Assembly: GCA_020025885.1 (NCBI GenBank) | Contig: JAHHRJ010000022.1 | Span: 1 to 35,539, forward strand | Origin: Butyricicoccus sp. | GTDB lineage: Bacteria > Bacillota > Clostridia > Oscillospirales > Butyricicoccaceae | DNA: 35,539 bases | Direction: 5' to 3' | Part shown: piece by piece, positions 1 through 6,499 of the stretch | Position numbering within the stretch: the first letter of the stretch is position 1 | Layout of the letters: each line of letters starts with the position of its first letter | The notes under the pieces: model-generated | Database searches by the model: none | The model's input: the letters and a program-made list of their open reading frames with translations, nothing else | Told to the model about the DNA's origin: nothing | Made by a program: the position numbers and the translations under genes

Positions 1-10
1 TTCCTATCTG

Positions 11-106
11 TTACGATATAGACGAATTATTTTCTTGTGTGCCCTTGCTGGAGTTCCCGCTCCGCAGGGTACTTTTTCTTTTGTCCAAAGACTTCTGCTT
101 ATTCAT
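11..106 (-). CDS. Putative 31-aa basic peptide, phage early region
   Basis: An ATG at 106-104 overlaps the stop of the upstream HTH gene in an ATGA arrangement and opens a 31-codon frame ending at TAA 13-11. The peptide is rich in Lys, Ser and Asn and has no recognisable domain. Such coupling is common in phage early operons, but a chance frame this short cannot be excluded. Only the overlap supports it. Confidence 0.3.
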   Translation of the reverse strand: MNKQKSLDKRKSTLRSGNSSKGTQENNSSIS

Positions 107-540
107 GGTGTTACTCCAAAAAATTCATTGAATACAGCATTACCTACATACTCTTTGAACCTCATGGGATTTATGTAGTAATTCCACCGTGTTCCAGTAC
201 CACGCACAGCGTTTCCAAAAGGCAGTACTCCACGCTGGAGACCAGCCCGTACAAACTGTTCTGATTTTCCCATACATCTTGCTGCTGCCTTTGTGCTGAT
301 TTTTTTCACTGGAATAAATACTTCATCAGCTGTGGCTGTTTCTTCGTATCCCATTAAAAAATCAGCCGTAACACCTGTGACATTTGCTAACACCTTGATG
401 CGTTCCCAATTCGGGATGTTTCTGCCTGCAAGGTATTGGCTGATTGCAGCTTTAGAAGCACCTGACTTCTCAGCGAGAACCGTTTGACTCATGCTGCTAT
501 GATCCATTGCGTACTTCAATCGCTCTGCAAAAGTTTTCAT
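103..540 (-). CDS. XRE-family HTH protein with C-terminal phage-type domain
   Basis: This 145-aa protein has an N-terminal helix-turn-helix of the XRE/Cro type (about residues 5-65, with the QTVLAEKSGASKAAISQYLAG recognition region). A second part follows from about residue 78 (KKISTKAAARCMGKSEQFVRAGLQRG) that reads like an excisionase- or MerR-like wing. It is likely a phage early regulator or DNA-binding accessory protein. The start is supported by a GAGAGGTG ribosome site. It is the last of a leftward series that starts with the Cro-like gene at 1749. The two-domain layout is seen in Clostridia phage proteins of unknown role; the target is not known. Confidence 0.7.
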   Translation of the reverse strand: MKTFAERLKYAMDHSSMSQTVLAEKSGASKAAISQYLAGRNIPNWERIKVLANVTGVTADFLMGYEETATADEVFIPVKKISTKAAARCMGKSEQFVRAGLQRGVLPFGNAVRGTGTRWNYYINPMRFKEYVGNAVFNEFFGVTP

Positions 541-577
541 TTACTTTCACCTCTCTGCTTCCATAGATTCGGTTTCA

Positions 578-883
578 TTACGAAATAAAGATTTGAAACG
601 ACAACCAAATCAGAACCGCGCAGATTACTGCTATCTTTATCAGTAAGTAAACTCTCTGCTGACTCCGCTTCCGGCAGCGCTGTTCATGCATCAGCAAAGC
701 GACTGCTTTGCGTAATTTTGCATCTGACTGCTCTTTCTGGCTTACTTTTTCCAGATCAGATTGCAAATGAAAAATATTATCTTCCATCTCTTTGAAGCAC
801 TGACCTTGAAAAACCAATCCACACCATAAGAGTTCTACACTATGTCCCAGTGCTCGGTTATACTTTTCACTTTTCTGACTCAT
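578..883 (-). CDS. Hypothetical tail-anchored small protein
   Basis: This is a 101-aa protein I do not recognise. The middle (about residues 30-75) is charged and heptad-like, and so probably a coiled coil. A basic stretch (RCRKRSQQR) is followed by one hydrophobic segment at about residues 79-99, at the very C-terminus. That layout suggests a cytosolic coiled coil anchored to the membrane by its tail. A good AAGGAAG ribosome site precedes the ATG at 883. It lies between the Rha-like gene and the HTH gene in the phage leftward operon, so a role in phage early functions is an inference from position only. Confidence 0.6.
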   Translation of the reverse strand: MSQKSEKYNRALGHSVELLWCGLVFQGQCFKEMEDNIFHLQSDLEKVSQKEQSDAKLRKAVALLMHEQRCRKRSQQRVYLLIKIAVICAVLIWLSFQIFIS

Positions 884-899
884 GTTTTCTTCCTTCTCA

Positions 900-1538
900 T
901 TACACAGAATGCGGCATCAGGTGTTTTTTGATTTCCTGATAGCTCATACCAACACCAATCAGCACAGCGATCTTGTTCTCGACCTCGGAAACCAGCGTGA
1001 GTTCCTCAGCCGTCATGTAGTCACTTGCGGTTGTAGTCTTGTCCGCACCGCGCTCCTTCCGCAGCTGCTTTGCCGTCTTGCCCAACGCCAACAAATACGC
1101 GAGGTTCGTAAACTGCCCATACTTCATCGCCTTATGCGGACTATCGGGCAGTGCCTTGATTGCATCGGTCATGCTGACGCGCACCGGCTTGCGTTCTGCC
1201 TTTGCCGCCTGCACCTTGTAAAGCTCGAAGCGCATTGCATAGAACTGGCGAACCAATTCAGTCTTAAAGTCTGCCACGATATCAGTATTTTTAAGGAATG
1301 TCATCAACAAGGTTGCTTGCTGTTCATTCAAGTGGTAAACTTTCTTCTTATTTGTTCCTCGGCTATACTTAACAGATGTGATTTCAAATCGCACCTGTCC
1401 AAACCTCTCCAACCGTTCTGACTGTTTCTCAATGATACGCTGAATTGATCGGTAACTATTTCCAGTCGCTTCAGCAATCACATCTGACGTAGTGAACGGC
1501 TCGCCGGTATTGGGCGATAAGAATACCATGTTATCCAT
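900..1538 (-). CDS. Rha-like phage regulatory protein
   Basis: This 212-aa protein resembles the phage Rha/antirepressor group. The N-terminal domain (about residues 1-90) includes FTTSDVIAEATGNSYRSIQR, a helix-turn-helix-like stretch, and HLNEQQATLLMTFLKN, the pattern typical of Rha N-domains. The C-terminal part (about 115-212) contains MTDAIKALPDSPHKAMKYGQ and a region ending in SYQEIKKHLMPH. The frame stays open further upstream to 1652, but AAGGAGA lies just before ATG 1538, and the earlier start would sit inside the neighbouring gene. Rha proteins affect lysogenic or lytic growth of some phages; here the role is inferred from family and place. Confidence 0.72.
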   Translation of the reverse strand: MDNMVFLSPNTGEPFTTSDVIAEATGNSYRSIQRIIEKQSERLERFGQVRFEITSVKYSRGTNKKKVYHLNEQQATLLMTFLKNTDIVADFKTELVRQFYAMRFELYKVQAAKAERKPVRVSMTDAIKALPDSPHKAMKYGQFTNLAYLLALGKTAKQLRKERGADKTTTASDYMTAEELTLVSEVENKIAVLIGVGMSYQEIKKHLMPHSV

Positions 1539-1554
1539 GATAGAGTCTCCTTTT

Positions 1555-1749
1555 CTAATTCTTTTGCTCGCGGATGATATCCGCAAGTGCGTTCTGGAAT
1601 CGCTCTTCTGCACCACTTGGGGTTCGATGACCATTGAGTACCATGCTGACATACTCAGGCGTTACCCCCAAATGCTCTGCAAGACGCTTCTTGGCTATGC
1701 GATGCATATGCATTTTGCCAATAATTTCAGCTGTCCATTGTGCAGGCAT
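1555..1749 (-). CDS. Small Cro-like HTH protein
   Basis: This 64-aa protein is almost entirely a helix-turn-helix: HRIAKKRLAEHLGVTPEYVSMVLNG covers the two recognition helices. An upstream in-frame ATG would add 50 residues across the operator region. The ATG at 1749 is preferred because GGGAGGTG lies 8 bp before it. It is divergent from the repressor at 1974 and starts the leftward early operon, which is the usual position of Cro. A perfect TTGACA -35 box, an 18-bp spacer and a TATACT -10 lie upstream at 1911-1882. A Cro function is inferred from size, fold and position. Confidence 0.75.
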   Translation of the reverse strand: MPAQWTAEIIGKMHMHRIAKKRLAEHLGVTPEYVSMVLNGHRTPSGAEERFQNALADIIREQKN

Positions 1750-1816
1750 ACAATTTTCACCTCCCGTTATTTTATAGTTGTATTTCATAAACTTTTGCGG
1801 TATCATAAGAATATAA

Positions 1817-1905
1817 GAACTTAAACTATTTTGATTCCGCATTTTGTTTTCGTAGTTTATGTTCTGCAACCTCTTGAGTTCAGTATAGTACATGAACATA
1901 AACTA
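1817..1905. promoter_or_regulatory. Three repressor operator sites in the phage switch region
   Basis: The motif TAGTTTATGTTC at 1853-1864 is the exact inverse of GAACATAAACTA at 1894-1905. GAACTTAAACTA at 1817-1828 matches the latter in 11 of 12 bases. A further GTTCTTGAAC lies at 1926-1935, nearer the repressor gene. Several similar sites between divergent cro and cI genes are the hallmark of a lambda-type switch. Which protein binds them is an inference. Confidence 0.65.
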
Positions 1906-1911
1906 TGTCAA
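1882..1911 (-). promoter_or_regulatory. Leftward early promoter with operator in the spacer
   Basis: On the minus strand a TTGACA box (1911-1906), an 18-bp spacer and TATACT (1887-1882) form a strong sigma-A promoter facing the Cro-like gene. The spacer contains GAACATAAACTA (1894-1905), one copy of a repeated operator, so a bound repressor would block RNA polymerase directly. Confidence 0.7.
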
Positions 1912-1973
1912 TATTGTTTTGTCATGTTCTTGAACTTTCATCAACTTTATACAAAAAAAGGTGTGTTCGATCT

Positions 1974-2426
1974 ATGTTTTATGACATTTACGCCTATTTA
2001 TGCGGGCAGATTGGAAAAAGTCCAAGTTCTGTTGCGCAGGAACTTGGTATCAATAAATCAAATGTGACAAATTGGAAAAATAATGGCTATACACCTCGCG
2101 GTGATACTCTAAATAAAATTGCTGAATATTTTAATGTCTCAATTGATTTTCTATTAAGAGATGGCGCACCAAAAGAGACTGTCACAAGTGATATGGCTGC
2201 ATCGGAGGATATTCGTAGCATTCATCGTGGACAAACAGAAGAAAGTAAGTTTCAACTAGCTGAAAAAATACCAACTGATACTATATCAAGCGATGAAGAT
2301 ATTCGCAGAATTGAACGTGCGCGAACACGAATGAATGATAAAGAAAAGGCTGATATGATGAAAATTCTTGAAATATCATTCAAACAATTCTTTGCTGATG
2401 ATTTTGAGGATGATGATGTCGATTGA
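1974..2426 (+). CDS. CI-like XRE-family phage repressor
   Basis: This 150-aa protein has an N-terminal helix-turn-helix (about residues 5-62: GKSPSSVAQELGINKSNVTNWKNNG and IAEYFNVSIDFLL). An acidic, poorly conserved linker follows, then a C-terminal helix ending in FADDFEDDDVD. It has no LexA-type autocleavage serine and lysine, as expected for repressors that are inactivated by a partner protease. The start ATG 1974 is chosen because the HTH begins at once and AAAAAAAGGTG precedes it; an earlier ATG at 1905 would lie inside the operator region. Its 3' end overlaps the ImmA/IrrE gene, so the two are translationally coupled as a repressor and anti-repressor pair. Confidence 0.8.
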   Translation: MFYDIYAYLCGQIGKSPSSVAQELGINKSNVTNWKNNGYTPRGDTLNKIAEYFNVSIDFLLRDGAPKETVTSDMAASEDIRSIHRGQTEESKFQLAEKIPTDTISSDEDIRRIERARTRMNDKEKADMMKILEISFKQFFADDFEDDDVD

Positions 2427-3483
2427 TAGGAAACGTAGAACACAAATAAAACAAGCTGTTCTTACAGCTATTGGTCCAGTCTATGGTCACCTATCTCTTC
2501 CAGTTCCTGTTAAACATATTGCCAAATCACATAAACATATCAAATTGATTAAATATAGCACATTTATGACGTTTCATGGCTTGACATATACAGAAATGTT
2601 AAGTTTCGCGGATACATGTGACGCTTTTACAGACTATCAAGCAACAACAAATCGATATTTGCTATGTTACAACGATAAAGATGATGTCATCATTCACTCA
2701 AATCGATATCGTTGGAATATCGCTCATGAACTTGGTCATATTTTTCTGAAACATCATCAAGAGCATCCAGAAACTCGCTTACTTCGAAATTCTTTGGGCG
2801 AACAAGAATATACGAAATTAGAAGAAGAAGCTGATTTATTTGCAGCATATCTTCTGGTTCCTCATTCTGTGCTCTTAATGTATTCCGTTTCTAATCAACA
2901 CCAAATGGCATCATTGTGCGAAATTTCTGGTCGTGCTGCTGGCTATCGATTGTCAGACTTCACCCTTTGGAAACGACGTAAAAAGTCTGAAATCTATGAC
3001 TACCAAATCCTGAATGCTTTTTCTTATTATATTGATGAGTCCATACGACTCTCAATAATTCGTGAACAAAAATATATAGATTGGATTGACGATCATCATA
3101 TATGCCCCATATGTAAAACTTTTCATGGTGATAATAAATATCCTTTCTGTCCTGTATGCGGTCTCGAAAATATATTATTTCATTGGGGGATAAGACGAAC
3201 TTCTATGGTATATCAAGGAATCGAATTGGATCATGCTGGAAAAGCACTCAAATGTCCTATATGTGAAAATGAAAAACATTTTAAAGAGGGCGATCATTGT
3301 ATTATTTGTGGCTCTATACTAATAAATAGATGTACTTTTTGTAATCACGATGAGCCTTTACCTGGAAATGCCCGCTTTTGTCCATACTGTGGTCACGAAA
3401 CAACTTTTTTACAAAAAAATATATTGCTTCCATGGGATTTTGAACAAGAGCAAAGTGATCTAAGTGAAGAAATCCCTTTCTAA
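2416..3483 (+). CDS. ImmA/IrrE-type metallopeptidase with three zinc ribbons
   Basis: This 355-aa protein has a zinc protease domain with HELGH (residues 104-108) and the EEEAD motif (136-140) that supplies the third ligand in ImmA/IrrE proteins. Family members cleave or destabilise the phage or ICE repressor after DNA damage, here probably the protein from 1974. The C-terminal third is unusual: six CxxC pairs (about residues 230, 245, 280, 295, 306 and 322), enough for three zinc ribbons. Three in-frame ATGs lie in a row at 2410, 2413 and 2416. The last is best spaced from GAGG, and it overlaps the repressor gene by 11 bp. The family call is firm; the ribbon function is unknown. Confidence 0.82.
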   Translation: MSIDRKRRTQIKQAVLTAIGPVYGHLSLPVPVKHIAKSHKHIKLIKYSTFMTFHGLTYTEMLSFADTCDAFTDYQATTNRYLLCYNDKDDVIIHSNRYRWNIAHELGHIFLKHHQEHPETRLLRNSLGEQEYTKLEEEADLFAAYLLVPHSVLLMYSVSNQHQMASLCEISGRAAGYRLSDFTLWKRRKKSEIYDYQILNAFSYYIDESIRLSIIREQKYIDWIDDHHICPICKTFHGDNKYPFCPVCGLENILFHWGIRRTSMVYQGIELDHAGKALKCPICENEKHFKEGDHCIICGSILINRCTFCNHDEPLPGNARFCPYCGHETTFLQKNILLPWDFEQEQSDLSEEIPF

Positions 3484-3553
3484 ACCGTTCTCTATATTGA
3501 TTTCAATAACAAAAAACCGCAAAATTTGTCGATAAGTTTTCTATTGTTCTTAT

Positions 3554-3582
3554 TTGTCGATTTTTATGGCAAATGATATACT
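3554..3582 (+). promoter_or_regulatory. Sigma-A-like promoter before the membrane protein gene
   Basis: TTGTCG (3554-3559), a 17-bp spacer and TATACT (3577-3582) lie 37 bp before the ATG at 3619. TTGTCGAT also occurs just upstream (3526-3533), giving two copies 28 bp apart that might be a protein site. The promoter suggests that this gene is transcribed apart from the repressor operon. Confidence 0.5.
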
Positions 3583-3618
3583 ATGGTTATAAACCATTTT
3601 TATAAGGACGTGTAAAAA

Positions 3619-4116
3619 ATGAAAAATGAAGCAAAAACTAAAAAACAACATCCAGTATTGGCCGCCATAGTATTATTTTTTCTGATATTATTTTCAGCGT
3701 TATTATTGTTTGATTCATGCAGTAAATCAGACGACACTAAAAATAAAACAAACGAAGTCAACGGTTACACAATCCCTTTCGGTACACTGCTTGATGCAAA
3801 CCCACATGGAGGTGAAAATGGAAATACGTTGGTCATTAAAGCGAAAATCACTCCTCTTCTTTCAAACAAGCGAACTATAGAACAAAATTTTTTGAATGTT
3901 GAAAATATTATAAAGAGTCAAGATGGTTCAAAATTTGAAGCAATTGACTATTGGGCAGTTGCTGATATGGAAGACGGTTCAGAATCTAAAGTCATCTCGT
4001 TCACGGTAAATACAGTTGCAATTTTTGGAATATCACATGAAACTATCCCTGCAAATAAAATTGTAAATTATGTGGACGACCTTTGGATTCTGCCAAGTCT
4101 GTTGAAAGAGGATTGA
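3619..4116 (+). CDS. Hypothetical membrane-anchored or lipoprotein-like protein
   Basis: This 165-aa protein has a basic start followed by a hydrophobic segment (about residues 13-32) ending in LLFDSCSKSDD. The cysteine after the hydrophobic run resembles a lipobox, but Asp at -2 is not typical, so a simple membrane anchor is equally likely. The rest (about 45-165) is an extracytoplasmic domain I do not recognise, with repeated beta-like stretches (NTLVIKAKITPLL, SKVISFTVNTVAIFG). It has its own promoter and stands between the lysogeny genes and integrase, where prophages often carry genes expressed in the lysogen, such as superinfection-exclusion proteins. That role is a guess from position and anchor. 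Confidence 0.6.
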   Translation: MKNEAKTKKQHPVLAAIVLFFLILFSALLLFDSCSKSDDTKNKTNEVNGYTIPFGTLLDANPHGGENGNTLVIKAKITPLLSNKRTIEQNFLNVENIIKSQDGSKFEAIDYWAVADMEDGSESKVISFTVNTVAIFGISHETIPANKIVNYVDDLWILPSLLKED

Positions 4117-4132
4117 TTATAGTAAACAAAAA

Positions 4133-4167
4133 AATCCGCCCCAGTGCAGCTAACACTAAGGCGGATT
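4133..4167 (-). terminator. Hairpin upstream of integrase, terminator on the minus strand
   Basis: AATCCGCC (4133-4140) pairs with GGCGGATT (4160-4167), with an inner AGTG/CACT pairing. Read on the minus strand the stem is followed by a run of T. It would stop transcripts that enter the prophage antisense to integrase, for example from the restriction operon across the attachment site. A second, weaker pairing GGACAGG (4181-4187)/CCTGTCC (4221-4227) lies in the integrase leader. Confidence 0.6.
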
Positions 4168-4269
4168 GAAGCGAATACTGGGACAGGCCCAATAATCACC
4201 CATGCATTATCATTATATCACCTGTCCTTAGTTTTGCATACCCTTTTTGGGAAAAGAAAGGTGATATAG

Positions 4270-5355
4270 ATGCCAGTTTATAAAAACGAAAAAGCCGGAA
4301 CCTGGTTCTGCAAATTTTACTACACCGATTGGACTGGAAATCGAAAACAGAAAAAGAAAGAAGGTTTCCGCACCAAAAAGGAAGCGCAGGAATTCGAGCG
4401 TGAATATCTATCCAAAGCACACGCATCTTGTGATATGTCTTTTGGCTCTCTGGTGGAATTGTATATGGAAGATTGCAAGCATCGTCTGAAGCCTACCACT
4501 TATTCCAACAAGGAATTTTTGATTGCTACAAAGCTGCTCCCCTTTTTCAAGGATATGCCGATCAACTCCATTACGCCAGCCACAATCCGCAAATGGCAAA
4601 ATGAGCTGCTCGCAGATCCAAAGGTATACTCCCCCACCTACCTAAAGACGGTCAACAATCAGGCAAGTGCTATTTTTAATTTTGCGATGAAATATTATCG
4701 TCTGGAAAGCAACCCTTGCAGACTTGCCGGAACGATGGGAAAGAAACATGCAGATGAAATGGCAATTTGGACCATGCAAGAATTTAACCGCTTCATCAAA
4801 GCCATAGAAGACAAGCTTCCGTCCTATGTAATGTTCCAGCTTCTATTTTGGACTGGTATGCGTTCCGGTGAGCTGCTGGCCTTAACTGTGGATGATTTTG
4901 ATTTTACAGCGCACACAGTCAGTATCTCAAAGAATTATGCACGGCATAACAAAGAGGATCTGATACTTCCCCCAAAGACGCCCAAGAGCAAGCGTACCAT
5001 CACGCTGCCACCATTTCTTTCGTCTATTGTAGAACGGTACTCCACTTGTATCTATGTGGATGATCCTCACAATAGACTGTTCAATTACACCAAACACTAT
5101 CTGCATCATGAAATGGATCGCGGATGTAAGAAGTCTGGTGTGCAGCGTATCCGAATTCATGACCTCCGGCACTCACACGCATCATTCCTGATTGAAAAGG
5201 GCTTCTCCCCGCTGCTGATCGCCGAGCGACTTGGACATGAAAATATAGAAACCACGCTGCAAACATACAGCCACCTATACCCGAACAAACATGGCGAAGT
5301 TGCTGCCTTGATCGAAGAATCGTACACCGCGCTTCAAGATGATAGTACGCGCTAA
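4270..5355 (+). CDS. int: Tyrosine recombinase / integrase of the left element
   Basis: This 361-aa phage-type integrase has an N-terminal arm-binding domain (about 1-50), a core-binding SAM-like domain (about 55-155) and a catalytic domain (about 165-345). The catalytic set is present: Arg198 (GMRSGE), a Lys in PKTPKSK (236-241), His297 and Arg300 (HDLRH), His323 (LGHE) and Tyr333 (QTYSHLYP). It would insert and excise the element by recombination between attP and the guaA 3' end. The start is supported by AAAGGTG 6 bp before. The stop lies about 150 bp from the 13-bp att copy at 5509. It is clearly related to the integrase at 19023 (shared TPKTPKS, RIRIHDLRHSH), which fits a shared target. 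Confidence 0.93.
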   Translation: MPVYKNEKAGTWFCKFYYTDWTGNRKQKKKEGFRTKKEAQEFEREYLSKAHASCDMSFGSLVELYMEDCKHRLKPTTYSNKEFLIATKLLPFFKDMPINSITPATIRKWQNELLADPKVYSPTYLKTVNNQASAIFNFAMKYYRLESNPCRLAGTMGKKHADEMAIWTMQEFNRFIKAIEDKLPSYVMFQLLFWTGMRSGELLALTVDDFDFTAHTVSISKNYARHNKEDLILPPKTPKSKRTITLPPFLSSIVERYSTCIYVDDPHNRLFNYTKHYLHHEMDRGCKKSGVQRIRIHDLRHSHASFLIEKGFSPLLIAERLGHENIETTLQTYSHLYPNKHGEVAALIEESYTALQDDSTR

Positions 5356-5397
5356 AAATTCAAGCTGATTTTGAATCAATAGTACGTTTCTAGTACG
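5343..5397. repeat. TAGTACG direct repeats, candidate integrase arm sites
   Basis: TAGTACG occurs at 5343-5349, 5380-5386 and 5391-5397, all in the same direction. The last two are 11 bp apart, one helical turn. They lie between the integrase catalytic end and the att core, where arm-type sites of integrases are usually found. The function is inferred from place and spacing. Confidence 0.5.
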
Positions 5398-5407
5398 CAC
5401 AAAAAAC

Positions 5408-5450
5408 AGCCCCGTAAAAATCCGAACTTTATCCGGTGATTTACGGGGCT
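5408..5450 (+). terminator. Rho-independent terminator after the left integrase
   Basis: AGCCCCGTAAA (5408-5418) pairs over 11 bp with TTTACGGGGCT (5440-5450), followed by a short T-rich tail. It lies about 50 bp after the integrase stop and insulates the att region. Confidence 0.8.
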
Positions 5451-5508
5451 TTGTTCTGCTATTTTCCAGATTTACACAACTTATAAAACGTGTTCAATCT
5501 TGTGCTTT

Positions 5509-5521
5509 TTATTCCCACTCG
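5509..5521. other. Attachment-site core repeat (att) between the two elements
   Basis: TTATTCCCACTCG is identical to 21314-21326, which encodes the last residues and stop of guaA. A chance second copy of a given 13-mer in a window this size is unlikely. The site is also half of a small palindrome: CCACTCG (5515-5521) mirrors CGAGTGG (5523-5529) around one base, as in core sites of tyrosine recombinases. It would be the junction of two tandem islands. Confidence 0.75.
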
Positions 5522-5622
5522 CCGAGTGGATTTCAATTCTAAACATTTTTGTTTTGGTAATTTGATTCCATTTGGCTTTTTATGATACCAGTTATCCAAA
5601 TCCTACGGGGTATCTGACCTTT

Positions 5623-5670
5623 TGCTATCAAAAATCTATCAAGAGGTGTTATCAACGGGTGCTCTTGATA
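5623..5670. repeat. Left arm-type sites and inverted repeat
   Basis: TGCTATCAAA (5623-5632) is followed 11 bp on by CTATCAAG (5636-5643). The same 10-mer with a second copy at 11 bp is found at the other end of the island (21217-21235). The TATCAAGAG/CTCTTGATA inverted repeat overlaps this site. Binding of integrase is inferred. Confidence 0.5.
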
Positions 5671-5768
5671 TCTCATTCGATGGGTTTAGAGGTTTTATTG
5701 TTGAATCGATTATAACACACCATTCTATTTTTAGCAAACACTTTATACGCAGTTGCTTAGTAGAGAAT

Positions 5769-6494
5769 TTATAGCCAAAATGCTGCACTGTAATTTAACA
5801 CTGTTTTTCGTTCTTTCCAATCAGGCATGAGCGTTGTCAAGAGTGCATAAAAGTGCTTGGAATGGTTTGGATGGATAAAGTGGCAAAACTCATGCATCAC
5901 GACATATTCAATACAACTGCGCGGTGCTTCCAGCAAATGCTTATTCAGAGTAATAATTCCCTTTTGTGTAAGGCACGACCCCCATCGGGTCTGCATCTCT
6001 CGGATGCGCAGTTTCGGGATTGCAACACCGTATTTTTGAAAGACTGGATAAATCTCCAACATAATTTCTTCAAATACTGCACAGCATCGCGCATCAAAAT
6101 ACTGTTTTATGAGCTTTTGTTTTTTTGCAAAATTACTTGGATCTGTGACCTCTAACATCAGATAAATACCATCTGATGTAACTTTGTCTTTGTTGCTTTG
6201 TTGGACGTTAAGTTGCAAGCTGCGTCCCAGCAAGTAAAATGTTTCTCCGCTAACAAACTGCTTTGGCTCAGGGGCATACTGTGCCATTTCTGCAAATTTT
6301 TTCTGTGCATTTTCAATATAATTTGCCTTACTTGCTACAAAAGCATCGATCCGCGCTTGTGGAACAGATGGAGCTGCCGAGACATACACTGTGCCATCCT
6401 TACGGATTCGCAGATTGAGATTTTTCACAGACTTTCGTTCCAACTCATAGCGAATCACACTGTTTTCCTGCACCACAGTTCTCTTGGATATCAT
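5769..6494 (-). CDS. YgjP/SprT-like zinc metallopeptidase (M48-type, DUF45)
   Basis: This 241-aa protein has the YgjP-family signature: QTRWGSC (168-174), a stretch of hydrophobic and basic residues, then HEFCH (201-205) and HPNHS (208-212) supplying the zinc ligands. Family members are predicted zinc peptidases and are often found directly beside type I restriction genes, though their task there is not established. It begins 5 bp after the hsdR stop with a GGAGG site, so it is the last gene of the operon. The start at 6494 fits the family length of about 230-240 residues. A link to restriction control or to processing of HsdR is an inference. Confidence 0.85.
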   Translation of the reverse strand: MISKRTVVQENSVIRYELERKSVKNLNLRIRKDGTVYVSAAPSVPQARIDAFVASKANYIENAQKKFAEMAQYAPEPKQFVSGETFYLLGRSLQLNVQQSNKDKVTSDGIYLMLEVTDPSNFAKKQKLIKQYFDARCCAVFEEIMLEIYPVFQKYGVAIPKLRIREMQTRWGSCLTQKGIITLNKHLLEAPRSCIEYVVMHEFCHFIHPNHSKHFYALLTTLMPDWKERKTVLNYSAAFWL

Positions 6495-6499
6495 CTTGC

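Larger units (their letters stand above)
1..5521. mobile_element. Right end of a prophage or phage-like island (continues off the left edge)
   Basis: This stretch holds a typical lysogeny module: tyrosine integrase, CI-like repressor coupled to an ImmA/IrrE protease, a divergent Cro-like HTH protein and a Rha-like regulator. It ends at a 13-bp copy of the guaA 3' end (5509-5521), with the integrase stop only about 150 bp away. The repressor to membrane-protein part (1974-4116) is visibly AT-richer than the host genes on the right. No structural phage genes are in view, so it could be a whole prophage cut by the window edge or a smaller satellite. The far attachment site is outside the window. 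Confidence 0.7.
5356..5768. other. Gene-free junction between the islands
   Basis: No gene is visible here. The stretch holds the TAGTACG repeats, the integrase terminator, the att core, TGCTATCAAA (5623-5632) with CTATCA again at 5636, and an inverted repeat TATCAAGAG (5637-5645)/CTCTTGATA (5662-5670). The right part is AT-rich and would receive the 3' end of the restriction operon transcript, which has no obvious T-tailed terminator here. Confidence 0.6.
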
